Positions 34,038-42,590 of a stretch of 64,000 bases of DNA are shown here, piece after piece. Every line of letters begins with the position of its first letter. The stretch's first letter is position 1. Position numbers and translations under genes: made by a program. Source of the stretch: Spirosoma sp. 48-14 (lineage in GTDB: Bacteria; Bacteroidota; Bacteroidia; Cytophagales; Spirosomataceae); assembly GCF_001898575.1 (NCBI RefSeq), contig NZ_MKUD01000002.1, positions 111,232-175,231 of the forward strand. Reading direction: 5' to 3'. The notes beneath the pieces were generated by a model. The model saw only the letters and a program-made list of their open reading frames with translations. It searched no databases and was not told the DNA's origin.

Positions 34038-35162
34038 ATGCTGACTCCTACCCGTTTTTACCATTTTCTTCTCTTCGCCTTTTTTATCAACGCTGTCATG
34101 GCGCAAACACCCAAACGTCCTCGCGACTATGGTATCCGGTTTGGTGTACTGCCAACGGGGCCGCTCAACGCTATCACCGATGTGCCAGGTGTACGAGTAG
34201 GCCAGGTTACGCTTAAACAAGGTCAGAATGTTCGGACAGGGGTGACCGCCATCTTACCTCACGAAGGTAACCAGTTTCAGCAGAAAAGTCCGGCAGCCAT
34301 CTACATCGGCAATGGTTTTGGAAAGCTTACAGGCATCAGTCAGGTGGACGAACTGGGCACCCTCGAAACGCCCATCGTGCTGACGAATACGCTCAGTGTT
34401 CCTACAGCCGCCGATGCCCTGATCGACTATACACTATCGCAACCGGGCAACGAACAGGTGCGCTCCGTAAACTCGGTAGTAGGCGAAACCAACGATGGTT
34501 TTCTAAACGACATTCGTAGTCGGCACGTTACCAAACAACATGTGCTGGATGCGCTCAAACAAGCCAAATCGGGGCCCGTTGAGGAAGGTAATGTAGGCGC
34601 AGGGACTGGCACCATCTGCTTTGGTTTCAAAGGAGGGATCGGTACAGCGTCGCGTAAGCTACCTGCCTCATTGGGTGGTTATACCGTCGGTGCATTAGTG
34701 CAGACTAATTTCGGTGGTGTCCTGCAAATTGCGGGTGTTCCTGTCGGAGTAGCGCTAGGAAAATATTCGTTCAAAGAGAACCTCGACGGCTCCTGTATGA
34801 TGGTTGTCCTGACCGACGCGCCATTGGACGCCCGTAACCTCAAACGACTCGCTAAACGTGCTTTCATGGGGCTTGCTCAAACGGGTGGTATTGCCTCCAA
34901 CGGCAGTGGTGATTATGTGATTGCGGTATCGACTGCCTATCGCATTCCCCATGAAACCAGCAACCCATTCGACGACTTAAAACTGCTTCGTAACGACAAC
35001 ACTTCGCCCCTCTTCCTGGCAGCCATTGAAGCAACAGAAGAAGCCATTATCAATTCACTATTTGCCGCGCAAACACTTACCGGCGACCAAAGCCATCAGA
35101 TCGAACAATTACCTGTCGATAAAGTGGTCGAGATGCTAAAGAAAGCGGGGCAGGCTAAGTAA
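34038..35162 (+). CDS. P1-family aminopeptidase (DmpA-type N-terminal nucleophile hydrolase)
   Basis: A 374-residue exported protein with signal peptide (MLTPTRFYHFLLFAFFINAVMAQ). It shows the DmpA/peptidase family P1 motifs: LPTGPLNAITDVPGVRVGQ, VGAGTGTICFGFKGGIG, VGALVQTNFGG and the autocleavage site DGS-CMMVVLTDAPL. The mature enzyme is made by cleavage just before S252, which then acts as the catalytic nucleophile. Members are L-aminopeptidase/D-Ala-esterases or beta-peptidyl aminopeptidases. The periplasmic location and the S9 and S46 peptidases elsewhere suggest a role in peptide scavenging. An in-frame TTG lies upstream at 34011, but the signal peptide starts at 34038. Confidence 0.9.
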   Translation: MLTPTRFYHFLLFAFFINAVMAQTPKRPRDYGIRFGVLPTGPLNAITDVPGVRVGQVTLKQGQNVRTGVTAILPHEGNQFQQKSPAAIYIGNGFGKLTGISQVDELGTLETPIVLTNTLSVPTAADALIDYTLSQPGNEQVRSVNSVVGETNDGFLNDIRSRHVTKQHVLDALKQAKSGPVEEGNVGAGTGTICFGFKGGIGTASRKLPASLGGYTVGALVQTNFGGVLQIAGVPVGVALGKYSFKENLDGSCMMVVLTDAPLDARNLKRLAKRAFMGLAQTGGIASNGSGDYVIAVSTAYRIPHETSNPFDDLKLLRNDNTSPLFLAAIEATEEAIINSLFAAQTLTGDQSHQIEQLPVDKVVEMLKKAGQAK

Positions 35163-35168
35163 GCCGTT

Positions 35169-35735
35169 CTATCCCAATTGTGGCTGTCGCCCACCTACAA
35201 CCCACCGAACAAATCCATACACGATAAAGCCTAAAACAACCGCAAAAGCAGCCCATTTCAGATTGGTCAATACCGAACAGAACGACGCTACTGCTATTGA
35301 GGTTTCAGGATAGCTTTTGAGCAAATACACGATACAGAGATTCTCCAGCAGATCGAATGCCCAAATCCAGACCGGAACAATATTTACAAGCCGAAAGGGT
35401 GAATAGATTCGGTTTCGATATAGCAGCGAAAGAATTACACATAACAGAAACGTATAAATAAGCGGATAGGCCAGATCATCCGTCAATTCTCCCCTGGCAT
35501 ACAACGCCCGCCCTTCTGGACCATACTCAGACACCATCTGCATAACTCGGCCTGGGTCATACCCAACCAGCAAATCGATTGGCCCCAGTGACTTCCCGGC
35601 CAACGCATTCATGTCGGCTTCGAGGTGTTTAAAAATATAGGCCGGAAACGGGATGTAAAGAGCTAATCCCAGCAAAAGCGTTTTCCAGGACGCAATTCGA
35701 TAAAAGAAAGAAGAGAGTGCAGGTAGCATGATCAT
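35169..35735 (-). CDS. Membrane protein of unknown function (4 TM)
   Basis: A 188-residue integral membrane protein with four hydrophobic segments: LLLGLALYIPFPAYIF, a central LAYPLIYTFLLCVILSLLY, PVWIWAFDLLENLCIVYLL, and AAFAVVLGFIVYGFVRWVV. The short loop between the first two carries LVGYDPGRVMQMVSEYGPEGRALY. I do not recognise the family; similar proteins occur in Bacteroidota as conserved hypotheticals. It ends 7 bp after the P1 peptidase gene on the opposite strand, so transcripts converge with essentially no room for a terminator. Confidence 0.68.
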   Translation of the reverse strand: MIMLPALSSFFYRIASWKTLLLGLALYIPFPAYIFKHLEADMNALAGKSLGPIDLLVGYDPGRVMQMVSEYGPEGRALYARGELTDDLAYPLIYTFLLCVILSLLYRNRIYSPFRLVNIVPVWIWAFDLLENLCIVYLLKSYPETSIAVASFCSVLTNLKWAAFAVVLGFIVYGFVRWVVGGRQPQLG

Positions 35736-35832
35736 GAAAAGAGGTTAAGACCAAAAGCAAACCTAAGATTTACTTTACTGATACTTAACCCCTTACGATA
35801 CCTACAATGTTATACTTTAGACGCTACTGAAT

Positions 35833-37896
35833 CTAGGAATGTCTATTCTCGGCGACACGCCACAAGATAGTTGCCAGACCTAAAAAGGCGACGGCACCCA
35901 ATAACTCATAGCCACCTTCGCCCAGAGCATTTGCCAAAGCTGGCTCAACGGTCAACGATGTCAAGGCATTATAAACGGATTCGTTTACCGACAATAGCGC
36001 AACGAGTACACCAGCCAACGCCCCTCCGGCAACTAAGCCCGTAGCAAACAGATTCCCTTTTCCAAGGTCAGCATCTTCTTCGACAATTCCTTTACGCTTG
36101 GCATTCCAGTCGACGATGGCTTTCACTAAGCCACCCGCAAAAATGGGCAGCGTGGTCGAAAGCGGCAGATATAGACCTACCGCAAAGGCTAAGGCGCTCA
36201 CGCCAACCAGTTCGAACACAAAGGCAATAAAAGCCCCGGCCAGTACAAATTGCCAATCCAGATTAAACGAGAGCAACCCTTTGATGAGCGTAGCCATCAA
36301 CGTGCCCTGTGGAGCCGGGAATTTATCGGAGCCAATCGCATGAGTGATCCCCTGCGCCACTAAATCCGGTGTAGGCGTATCCAGAATTTTGACCGTAGCC
36401 CCGACCACCAATGACGAAACAATAACGCCGATAAACAGCGCCATCTGCTGATATTTTGGGGTTGCCCCGACCAGATAACCTGTTTTCAGATCCTGCGAGG
36501 TACCTCCGGCATTGGCAGCCGCTACGCAAATCATACTACCTACTACCAGTACGGCTGGCTCATAGAGTTTGCCCGTAAGCCCAAAGCCGATAAATACCAG
36601 CGAGGTCCCCATAATGGTAGCAATGGTCATGCCCGACACAGGTGAGGAACTTGACCCGATCAGGCCCACAATCCGGCTGGCAACCGTAACGAAGAAAAAC
36701 CCAAAAACAATGACCAGTATGGCAATGAGCAATTTGGTCAGGATGGAATCGCCCGGAATTTGTGGGAGTATAACCATCAGAGCCGCCAAGGCGATGCTAC
36801 CGATAACGACAATCCGAACGTTCAGATCCTGCTCAGTACGGGCTGTACGGTTGCTTTCGCTCATGTTCTCTTCCTGCTCCATACCCGCAACCGACGACCG
36901 GCTGAAACTCTGCCGAAACGACGACACAATGGTCGGAATGGTTTTGATCAGGGTCATAAAGCCGCCGGCCGTGACCGCACCGGCACCAATTTGCCGGATA
37001 TACGCCCGGTAGATAGCTACAGCTGTATCGTTAAAACTGTGCGTTGTGGGATTCCAGCCACCGGGACCACCTGCGGTCTGAAGATTGGTCAAGTATCCCA
37101 ATTTTTGCAATTGTAAGGCAATGGTATCGCCGGGTACAACCGATGCCAATAAGGGAATCAGGCCGAGCCATGCCAGAATACCGCCCCCTACTAACACTGC
37201 CGAGATCCGAAAGCCAATTATATAGCCTACACCTAAATATTCTGGGGTGATTTCACCGGCTACCTGTGCCGACGGAAAATATCGGTTGGCCTGTTTCGTA
37301 GCCCAAACGGGTACTTCGGCAATCACATGCAGTACCTTTTGCAGAAACGCATACAGCAGTGCTACCCCCAATCCCTGATACGCGGTCTTGGCAAAATCGC
37401 CCCCTTTTTCACCCGCAATCAGTACGGAAGCACAGGCTGTTCCTTCAGGATACGGGAGCGTTCCGTGCTCCTGCACAATCAGGGATCGGCGTAGTGGAAT
37501 CATCATAAGCGTACCGATAAGGCCGCCCAGAATAGCCAGAGTCAGAATGGTCCAGTAGTTAAAAAAGTCGGCCCCACTGCCATTTGTCAGAAACAGGAAT
37601 CCCGGCATAGTAAATACCACCCCCGAGGCAATACTTTCCCCAGCCGACCCTGTTGTCTGAATGATGTTGTTTTCCAGAATGGTTGTATTCAGGAACTTCC
37701 GGCCGAGCGAAATGGACAATACGGCAATCGGAATGGAAGCGGATACCGACAAACCCGCTTTAAGGGATAAATAAACCGTTGCCGCTCCGAACAATACGCC
37801 AAATACGGCTCCAGTAATAACGGCTTTGAGCGTAAATTCTGCGGGTGATTGACTGGCAGGAACGAAGGGTTTATGAGCAGTGGCTGTTTTGGCCAT
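35833..37896 (-). CDS. OPT-family oligopeptide transporter
   Basis: A 687-residue polytopic protein with about 16 hydrophobic segments, matching the OPT (oligopeptide/metal transporter) family of Bacteroidota and archaea: FTLKAVITGAVFGVLFGAATVYLSLKAGLSVSASIP, NIIQTTGSAGESIASGVVFTMP, PYPEGTACASVLIAGEKGGD. The last motif resembles the conserved PFP-type loop. Substrates in this family are small peptides or metal-chelate complexes, driven by a proton gradient. The ATG at 37896 was chosen (MAKTATAHKP); a TTG extension to 37953 adds a non-conserved leader. Loading of peptides fits with the several exported peptidases in the window. Confidence 0.9.
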   Translation of the reverse strand: MAKTATAHKPFVPASQSPAEFTLKAVITGAVFGVLFGAATVYLSLKAGLSVSASIPIAVLSISLGRKFLNTTILENNIIQTTGSAGESIASGVVFTMPGFLFLTNGSGADFFNYWTILTLAILGGLIGTLMMIPLRRSLIVQEHGTLPYPEGTACASVLIAGEKGGDFAKTAYQGLGVALLYAFLQKVLHVIAEVPVWATKQANRYFPSAQVAGEITPEYLGVGYIIGFRISAVLVGGGILAWLGLIPLLASVVPGDTIALQLQKLGYLTNLQTAGGPGGWNPTTHSFNDTAVAIYRAYIRQIGAGAVTAGGFMTLIKTIPTIVSSFRQSFSRSSVAGMEQEENMSESNRTARTEQDLNVRIVVIGSIALAALMVILPQIPGDSILTKLLIAILVIVFGFFFVTVASRIVGLIGSSSSPVSGMTIATIMGTSLVFIGFGLTGKLYEPAVLVVGSMICVAAANAGGTSQDLKTGYLVGATPKYQQMALFIGVIVSSLVVGATVKILDTPTPDLVAQGITHAIGSDKFPAPQGTLMATLIKGLLSFNLDWQFVLAGAFIAFVFELVGVSALAFAVGLYLPLSTTLPIFAGGLVKAIVDWNAKRKGIVEEDADLGKGNLFATGLVAGGALAGVLVALLSVNESVYNALTSLTVEPALANALGEGGYELLGAVAFLGLATILWRVAENRHS

Positions 37897-37977
37897 AGTT
37901 GTTGACTTTGTGATACGTAACTGGTAAGCATCACAAAGTACGCTTTTCTCCAATCCTACCGAAGCGGTTCACCGATT

Positions 37978-38646
37978 TTACTGCAAAACCCGCGTGGTAT
38001 ATCGATCCACCACATCGCTGGGATGAATCTCCAGCACATTGGCCAGTACCAGCAGCACGAGCGTTCGGGAGGCAATTCGTCGCGATATTCCGGCAATGGA
38101 GGCAAATAAATCAACCGTAATGCTATTGTGTTCTCCCAGGTGCTGCATCAGCATACGTTCCTTATCGCCATAGCTGAAGCGAATATTGCGTTCGGCCTGC
38201 TCTCCCTTCAAAATCTCGCGCACTTCGCGGCTTGCCTGCACCGACTTATCCCCTACGCGTACGTACGCCTTTTTATCATCGGGATTGGAAGGATCGGGAA
38301 TGATGTAATGAGGGCGTGTGGGGCTGCGGGGCACCCGAATCACAAGCACTTCGCGTTCGTCGTAGAGTTGTACACGCTCAATAGTGTAGGAAATTCGCGG
38401 AAAACAAAATTTGTTGATAGCCCGGACGAGCAGGTATTCGTCCTCATCGGCATATTTCAGTCCCGGAATCGACTTGTCGTCACCGACGCCGATGAGCATG
38501 ATACCGCCATTTGAATTAGCGAAGGCTACCACGCCCCGAATGATTTTCTCGGGATGATTTGTTTTCAGCTTGAACTCTAAATTGCTACCCTCTCCCCGTT
38601 TGACCAGGTTCTTGAGTGCCTGATAGTCCATAACCGATGGGTTCAT
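37978..38646 (-). CDS. AlbA_2 (Schlafen-like) domain protein
   Basis: A 222-residue protein with an N-terminal AlbA_2 domain at about 15-140: RGEGSNLEFKLKTN, VVAFANSNGGIMLIGVGDDKSIPGL, and the conserved YIIPDPSNPDDKKAYVRVGDKS. A C-terminal winged-helix-like region (about 155-222) follows. The AlbA_2 fold is shared with Schlafen-type nucleic-acid-binding and nucleotide-binding proteins. In Bacteroidota such genes are common and may be transcriptional regulators. The target is unknown. It ends 81 bp upstream of the OPT gene on the same strand, so co-transcription is possible. Confidence 0.8.
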   Translation of the reverse strand: MNPSVMDYQALKNLVKRGEGSNLEFKLKTNHPEKIIRGVVAFANSNGGIMLIGVGDDKSIPGLKYADEDEYLLVRAINKFCFPRISYTIERVQLYDEREVLVIRVPRSPTRPHYIIPDPSNPDDKKAYVRVGDKSVQASREVREILKGEQAERNIRFSYGDKERMLMQHLGEHNSITVDLFASIAGISRRIASRTLVLLVLANVLEIHPSDVVDRYTTRVLQ

Positions 38647-38837
38647 CTGGTGAGCACCGAATTGCGATAAAGATACGGCTTTTCTCTAAACTTGCAAGAA
38701 GATCACCGACATCTCTATTTTTCGTTAAAAACTGTGTCGATCTGTCTCAACTTTTCGACTCAGCAAACCGTTAGCAAGAAATAAGACGTACGAAAAAACA
38801 GTAGTCTTTTTACTAATTCTAATCAGATAACATAAAA

Positions 38838-39296
38838 ATGCTGGTAAACGTTGCGTTGGTTTTAGGGACTTTCCTGTTCATGGAAGGTGTTGCATGGTTT
38901 ACACACAAGTACGTGATGCATGGCTTCCTGTGGAGTTGGCACCGCGATCATCACAATCATCATCCTGGTTTCTTTGAACGAAACGATTTATTCGCGGTAG
39001 TGTTTAGCCTTACGGCAATAAGCCTGATCTTGATTGGTGTAGAAGTGCCTACTCTGAGCTTTCTAACCTGGATTGGGGCTGGTGTTACACTCTATGGTTT
39101 CTTTTATTTTGTCTTTCACGATGTCATCGTACATCGTCGGGTAAAGATGAAGATCAACACCGACGGACGATACATGCAGCGAATCATGCGGGCGCACTAC
39201 ATTCACCACAAAGTGCATACGAAAGAGGGGGCAGAAGCCTTTGGCTTTTTATACGCACCCAAAAAATACGATCGGCCGGTAAAGAGCAAAAAGTAA
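38838..39296 (+). CDS. crtZ: Beta-carotene hydroxylase (CrtZ type)
   Basis: A 152-residue membrane di-iron hydroxylase with four histidine clusters: HKYVMHG, HRDHHNHHPG, HDVIVHRR and HYIHHKVH, the pattern of fatty-acid hydroxylase/CrtZ enzymes. It adds hydroxyl groups to the beta rings of carotenoids, giving zeaxanthin-type pigments. Pigmented Cytophagales often carry such an isolated crtZ. No other carotenoid gene is in the window, so the biosynthetic cluster lies elsewhere. A terminator follows. Confidence 0.88.
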   Translation: MLVNVALVLGTFLFMEGVAWFTHKYVMHGFLWSWHRDHHNHHPGFFERNDLFAVVFSLTAISLILIGVEVPTLSFLTWIGAGVTLYGFFYFVFHDVIVHRRVKMKINTDGRYMQRIMRAHYIHHKVHTKEGAEAFGFLYAPKKYDRPVKSKK

Positions 39297-39323
39297 TGTA
39301 CCGGAATCCCGTATTACCCCGTT

Positions 39324-39367
39324 ATAAAAAAGGCGTAACCCTCTTGAATGGATTACGCCTTTTTTAT
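39324..39367. terminator. Terminator between crtZ and the DUF2795 gene
   Basis: ataaaaaaggcgtaa (39324-39338) and ttacgccttttttat (39353-39367) form a perfect 15-bp stem, extended by further G-C bases at the loop. T6 follows on the plus strand and A6 on the other, so it can serve both convergent genes. Confidence 0.9.
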
Positions 39368-39386
39368 GTGGAATGGCTCGAACAAC

Positions 39387-39608
39387 TCAGTATTCATCTT
39401 CATTGAAGAAGAAGTCGTCTTTGGTTGGATAATCTGGCCAGATTTCTTCAATACTTTCGTAAGGCTGACCATCATCTTCGAGTTCCTGTAAATTTTCAAC
39501 TACTTCGAGGGGCGCACCAGAGCGAATTGAATAGTCAATCAACTCATCTTTGGTGGCCGGCCAGGGGGCATCTTCCAGGTAAGACGCAAGTTCGAGTGTC
39601 CAGTACAT
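39387..39608 (-). CDS. DUF2795 protein
   Basis: A 73-residue acidic protein: MYWTLELASYLEDAPWPATK, DYSIRSGAPLEVVENLQELEDDG and a tail rich in Asp/Glu (YPTKDDFFFNEDEY). The WTLELASYLEDAPWPATKDEL pattern is that of DUF2795, where a helix-turn-helix-like fold is predicted and Asp/Glu residues dominate. Its function is not established. The gene is short but real, with a consensus promoter upstream and a terminator downstream. Confidence 0.8.
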   Translation of the reverse strand: MYWTLELASYLEDAPWPATKDELIDYSIRSGAPLEVVENLQELEDDGQPYESIEEIWPDYPTKDDFFFNEDEY

Positions 39609-39647
39609 AGTGTGTTCGTCTTTTAAGTCTATTTTTTAATAAGGGTG

Positions 39648-39655
39648 CAAAAGTA
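39648..39655 (-). promoter_or_regulatory. -7 box of the DUF2795 gene
   Basis: On the minus strand TACTTTTG (complement of 39648-39655) is an exact TAnnTTTG match about 40 nt upstream of the start codon. A TTG candidate for the -33 box sits at the complement of 39673-39675, 17 nt away. Confidence 0.45.
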
Positions 39656-39844
39656 AAAAAACCGTTAATATGCAAGCTATTTTACGCAAAAATGTTCGCT
39701 ACCGTTGCCCCATTGGGATTTAGGCGTTTAACGCGAAATTATTTCTTTTGTTTCAAGTTCAAAATGTACGCTGTAAAGTTTCAGGTTGCCAGTTCTATTT
39801 AGTGCTTCTTTATCCTGATGCTTTACCCATTAAAATCGAAAAAT

Positions 39845-40597
39845 ATGCTTATCGAAATCTGTGCTTATTCGCTTACGTCCTGCCTAACAGCTCAACAGGC
39901 TGGCGCCGGACGAATCGAACTATGTGGTGGCCTTCCCGAAGGGGGTACTACCCCCAGCGCTGGCCTTATCCAACTAGCACGAAAGCAGTTGCACATTCCT
40001 ATGTACGTCATGATTCGGCCACGGGGTGGGGATTTCCTCTATTCTGATCATGAACTCGACGTTATGAAAGCCGATATACAAATGGCCAAGTCGCTGGGGG
40101 CTGATGGGCTTGTTCTCGGTTTGCTGAATGCCGATGGTACGATTGATGAGGAGCAAACACGCCACCTGATTGAATTAGCCAGCCCACTGCCTGTTACTTT
40201 CCACCGGGCTTTCGACATGACCCGCGACCCACTTGAAGCGTTGGAAGCCGTTATCCGAACTGGTGCAGAGCGGATTCTTACGTCGGGTCAGCAATCTACT
40301 GCAGAGCAAGGCATCGATTTGCTTCGACAACTTACCCAACAGGCAGCCGGACGCATCGAAATTATGGCGGGGGCCGGGGTTAATGCCAGGAATGCAGCAC
40401 GATTGATTGAGGCCGGTGTCGATGCCTTACATCTGAGTGGTGGTCAGAAAAAAGATAGCCTTATGCATTATCGGCAGCCGTCTGTATCCATGGCATCAGC
40501 TATTCCTGGCGAATATGAACACATCGAAGCAAACAGCGAGAAAATTCAGGCGATCATCCAAATCACCGAATTACAGAACAATAGCCCGGTTGCCTGA
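39845..40597 (+). CDS. cutC: CutC-family protein
   Basis: A 250-residue TIM-barrel protein with the CutC signatures: IEICAYSLTSCLTAQQAGAGRIELCGGLPEGGTTPS, MIRPRGGDFLYS, LGADGLVLGLL, TFHRAFDMTRDP, IMAGAGVNARN, ALHLSGGQ. Historically named for copper homeostasis, though the actual enzyme activity of the family is not settled. I used the ATG at 39845 (MLIEICAYS), which aligns with typical CutC starts. The 3' end overlaps the purU gene on the opposite strand by 27 bp, with both stop codons inside the shared part. Confidence 0.9.
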   Translation: MLIEICAYSLTSCLTAQQAGAGRIELCGGLPEGGTTPSAGLIQLARKQLHIPMYVMIRPRGGDFLYSDHELDVMKADIQMAKSLGADGLVLGLLNADGTIDEEQTRHLIELASPLPVTFHRAFDMTRDPLEALEAVIRTGAERILTSGQQSTAEQGIDLLRQLTQQAAGRIEIMAGAGVNARNAARLIEAGVDALHLSGGQKKDSLMHYRQPSVSMASAIPGEYEHIEANSEKIQAIIQITELQNNSPVA

Positions 40598-41425
40598 AAT
40601 AAAGACCCGATCGTTGAAAACCAGTTTCAGAGCCTGTGAAAGCACAATTTTTTCAACATCCTTACCTTCGGTTGCCATATCGGCAGCCGTATGCCGATGA
40701 TCTACTTCTTTCACATTCTGAGCGATGATTGGCCCTTCATCCAGGTCATTATTGACAAAGTGAGCCGTTGCCCCGATAATCTTAACTCCTCGTTCATAAG
40801 CCTGCCGGTAAGGATTGGCACCAATGAACGCGGGCAAAAATGAGTGATGTATGTTCACAATTCGATTCGGGAAATGACGGACAAAGTCGGGCGTTAGTAC
40901 CCGCATGTATTTGGCCAGGACTACGTATTCGGGTTCATAAATCGCCATAGTTCGCAGAATAGCCGCTTCGTGCTCCTCACGGGTTTTACCCTCATGCGAA
41001 ATGTAATGAAAGGGAATGCCAAACTTGCTGACCAACGGTTGTAGTACATTATAATTACTGACAACGGCCAGAATATCGGCATCGAGTTCATCAAATGCAT
41101 AGCGAATCAGCAACTCACCCAGGCAATGGTGCTCCTTAGTAACCATAACGACAATAGCTTTTTTTCGCTTTGGATTTAGCCGAAACGTAATTTTTCCGCT
41201 ATTGGCCGAATCGGGCAGCGTTGTTTGTAGCTCATGCAATAACGCGGTATTATCAAAAACACCTTCAAACTCGGTGCGCATAAAGAACTGTCCGGACGGG
41301 CTCACATATTCATCATTGTGGATAATATTCAGATTATGCCGAAACAGTACACCCGTTACGTGGTAAATCAGGCCTTTACTATCGGGCCCATCCATGAGTA
41401 ATATATGCTTGTCAGACTGAGTCAT
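40571..41425 (-). CDS. purU: Formyltetrahydrofolate deformylase
   Basis: A 284-residue two-domain enzyme that hydrolyses 10-formyl-tetrahydrofolate to tetrahydrofolate and formate. An N-terminal ACT domain covers about 1-80 (KHILLMDGPDSKGLIYHVTGVLF). The formyltransferase domain has the catalytic IVNIHHSFLPAFIGANPYRQ (Asn and His) and the Asp in DLDEGPII. Length matches E. coli PurU (280 residues). In E. coli the ACT domain senses glycine and methionine. It overlaps cutC tail-to-tail by 27 bp. Confidence 0.93.
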   Translation of the reverse strand: MTQSDKHILLMDGPDSKGLIYHVTGVLFRHNLNIIHNDEYVSPSGQFFMRTEFEGVFDNTALLHELQTTLPDSANSGKITFRLNPKRKKAIVVMVTKEHHCLGELLIRYAFDELDADILAVVSNYNVLQPLVSKFGIPFHYISHEGKTREEHEAAILRTMAIYEPEYVVLAKYMRVLTPDFVRHFPNRIVNIHHSFLPAFIGANPYRQAYERGVKIIGATAHFVNNDLDEGPIIAQNVKEVDHRHTAADMATEGKDVEKIVLSQALKLVFNDRVFISGNRAIVL

Positions 41426-41505
41426 ATTTCCTTTTGAATAAATTGACTAAAAGTAGCGATTACCAACGGTTTATTCCTTTATTTTGGGCCATAAGCCTTC
41501 ATCCT

Positions 41506-42504
41506 ATGGTAAATCGACGTCGTTTTCTGACGCTTAGCTCACTCGCTGGTCTCTTTCCATCATTCTCATTTAGCTCGCCACAATCGTCTGTTGATAAGGC
41601 AGCAATCACAGGTTTATCTACTAATTCTATGCCTGCTAATAGTGGCCCACTGGTCCTGTCTACCTGGAAGCAGCCTAAAGCAAATGCTGCCGCACAGGCT
41701 GTATTGGACAAAGGCGGTCGGGCCCTGGATGCAGTAGAAGCAGGCGTTCGCGTACCCGAAGCTGATCCAAACGATATGAGCGTGGGATACGGCGGCCGCC
41801 CTGACCGCGACGGGCATGTTACTCTGGATGCCTGCATTATGGACGAAAAAGGGAATGCAGGTTCGGTAACGTTCCTGGAACATATTATGCACCCTATTTC
41901 GGTAGCCCGTGCTGTTATGGAAAAAACCCCGCACGTCATGCTCAGTGGTGAAGGGGCTTTGAACTTTGCGCTCTCGCAGGGTTTCAAGAAAGAAAACCTA
42001 CTAACTCCGAAAGCCGAAAAAGAATGGCGTGAGTGGCTTAAAACGGCCAAATATAAACCCATCGCCAACATCGAGCGGCACGATACCATCGGCATGCTGG
42101 CGATCGACGCTCAGGGTAACATCTCGGGAGCCTGCACAACCAGTGGGCTAGCCTACAAAATGCGCGGACGAGTAGGTGATTCGCCTATCATCGGAGCCGG
42201 TTTGTTTGTCGATAACGAAATTGGTGGAGCCTGCGCTACTGGCCTGGGCGAATTAGTTATGCGTACTTGTGGCTCATTTCTGGTAGTCGAACTGATGCGC
42301 CAGGGGCGAACACCCCAGCAAGCTTGTGAAGAAGCAGCCATGCGTATCGTTAAAAAGCAGGATTACAAAGATATACAGGTTGGCTTTATCGCCGTTAACA
42401 AGCAGGGCGAGTATGGAGCTTACAGCATTCAACCGGGTTTCAATTACACCTTATCGCAACAAAAGAATACGCAGGTGACCGACGCAAAATCATATTTGAA
42501 ATAA
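41506..42504 (+). CDS. Glycosylasparaginase (N4-(beta-N-acetylglucosaminyl)-L-asparaginase)
   Basis: A 332-residue N-terminal-nucleophile hydrolase preceded by a possible Tat-type signal (VNRRRFLTLSSLAG). Motifs are GPLVLSTWKQPKANAAAQ and the autocleavage site ERHD-TIGMLAID, in which T194 becomes the N-terminal nucleophile. The beta-subunit continues CTTSGLAYKMRGRVGDSPIIGAGLFVDNEIGG. It removes the asparagine from GlcNAc-asparagine. Bacteroidota make N- and O-linked glycoproteins and live on animal or plant glycans, so scavenging is plausible. I chose the ATG at 41506; a TTG start at 41434 is in frame. Confidence 0.9.
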   Translation: MVNRRRFLTLSSLAGLFPSFSFSSPQSSVDKAAITGLSTNSMPANSGPLVLSTWKQPKANAAAQAVLDKGGRALDAVEAGVRVPEADPNDMSVGYGGRPDRDGHVTLDACIMDEKGNAGSVTFLEHIMHPISVARAVMEKTPHVMLSGEGALNFALSQGFKKENLLTPKAEKEWREWLKTAKYKPIANIERHDTIGMLAIDAQGNISGACTTSGLAYKMRGRVGDSPIIGAGLFVDNEIGGACATGLGELVMRTCGSFLVVELMRQGRTPQQACEEAAMRIVKKQDYKDIQVGFIAVNKQGEYGAYSIQPGFNYTLSQQKNTQVTDAKSYLK

Positions 42505-42590
42505 ACAAGTTTTTCTTTTATTGTTTATAGTACTTAATTGCCGTCCCAAATCGGCATTATCCGTACTGAACTATTAAAATTGAGAAAACA

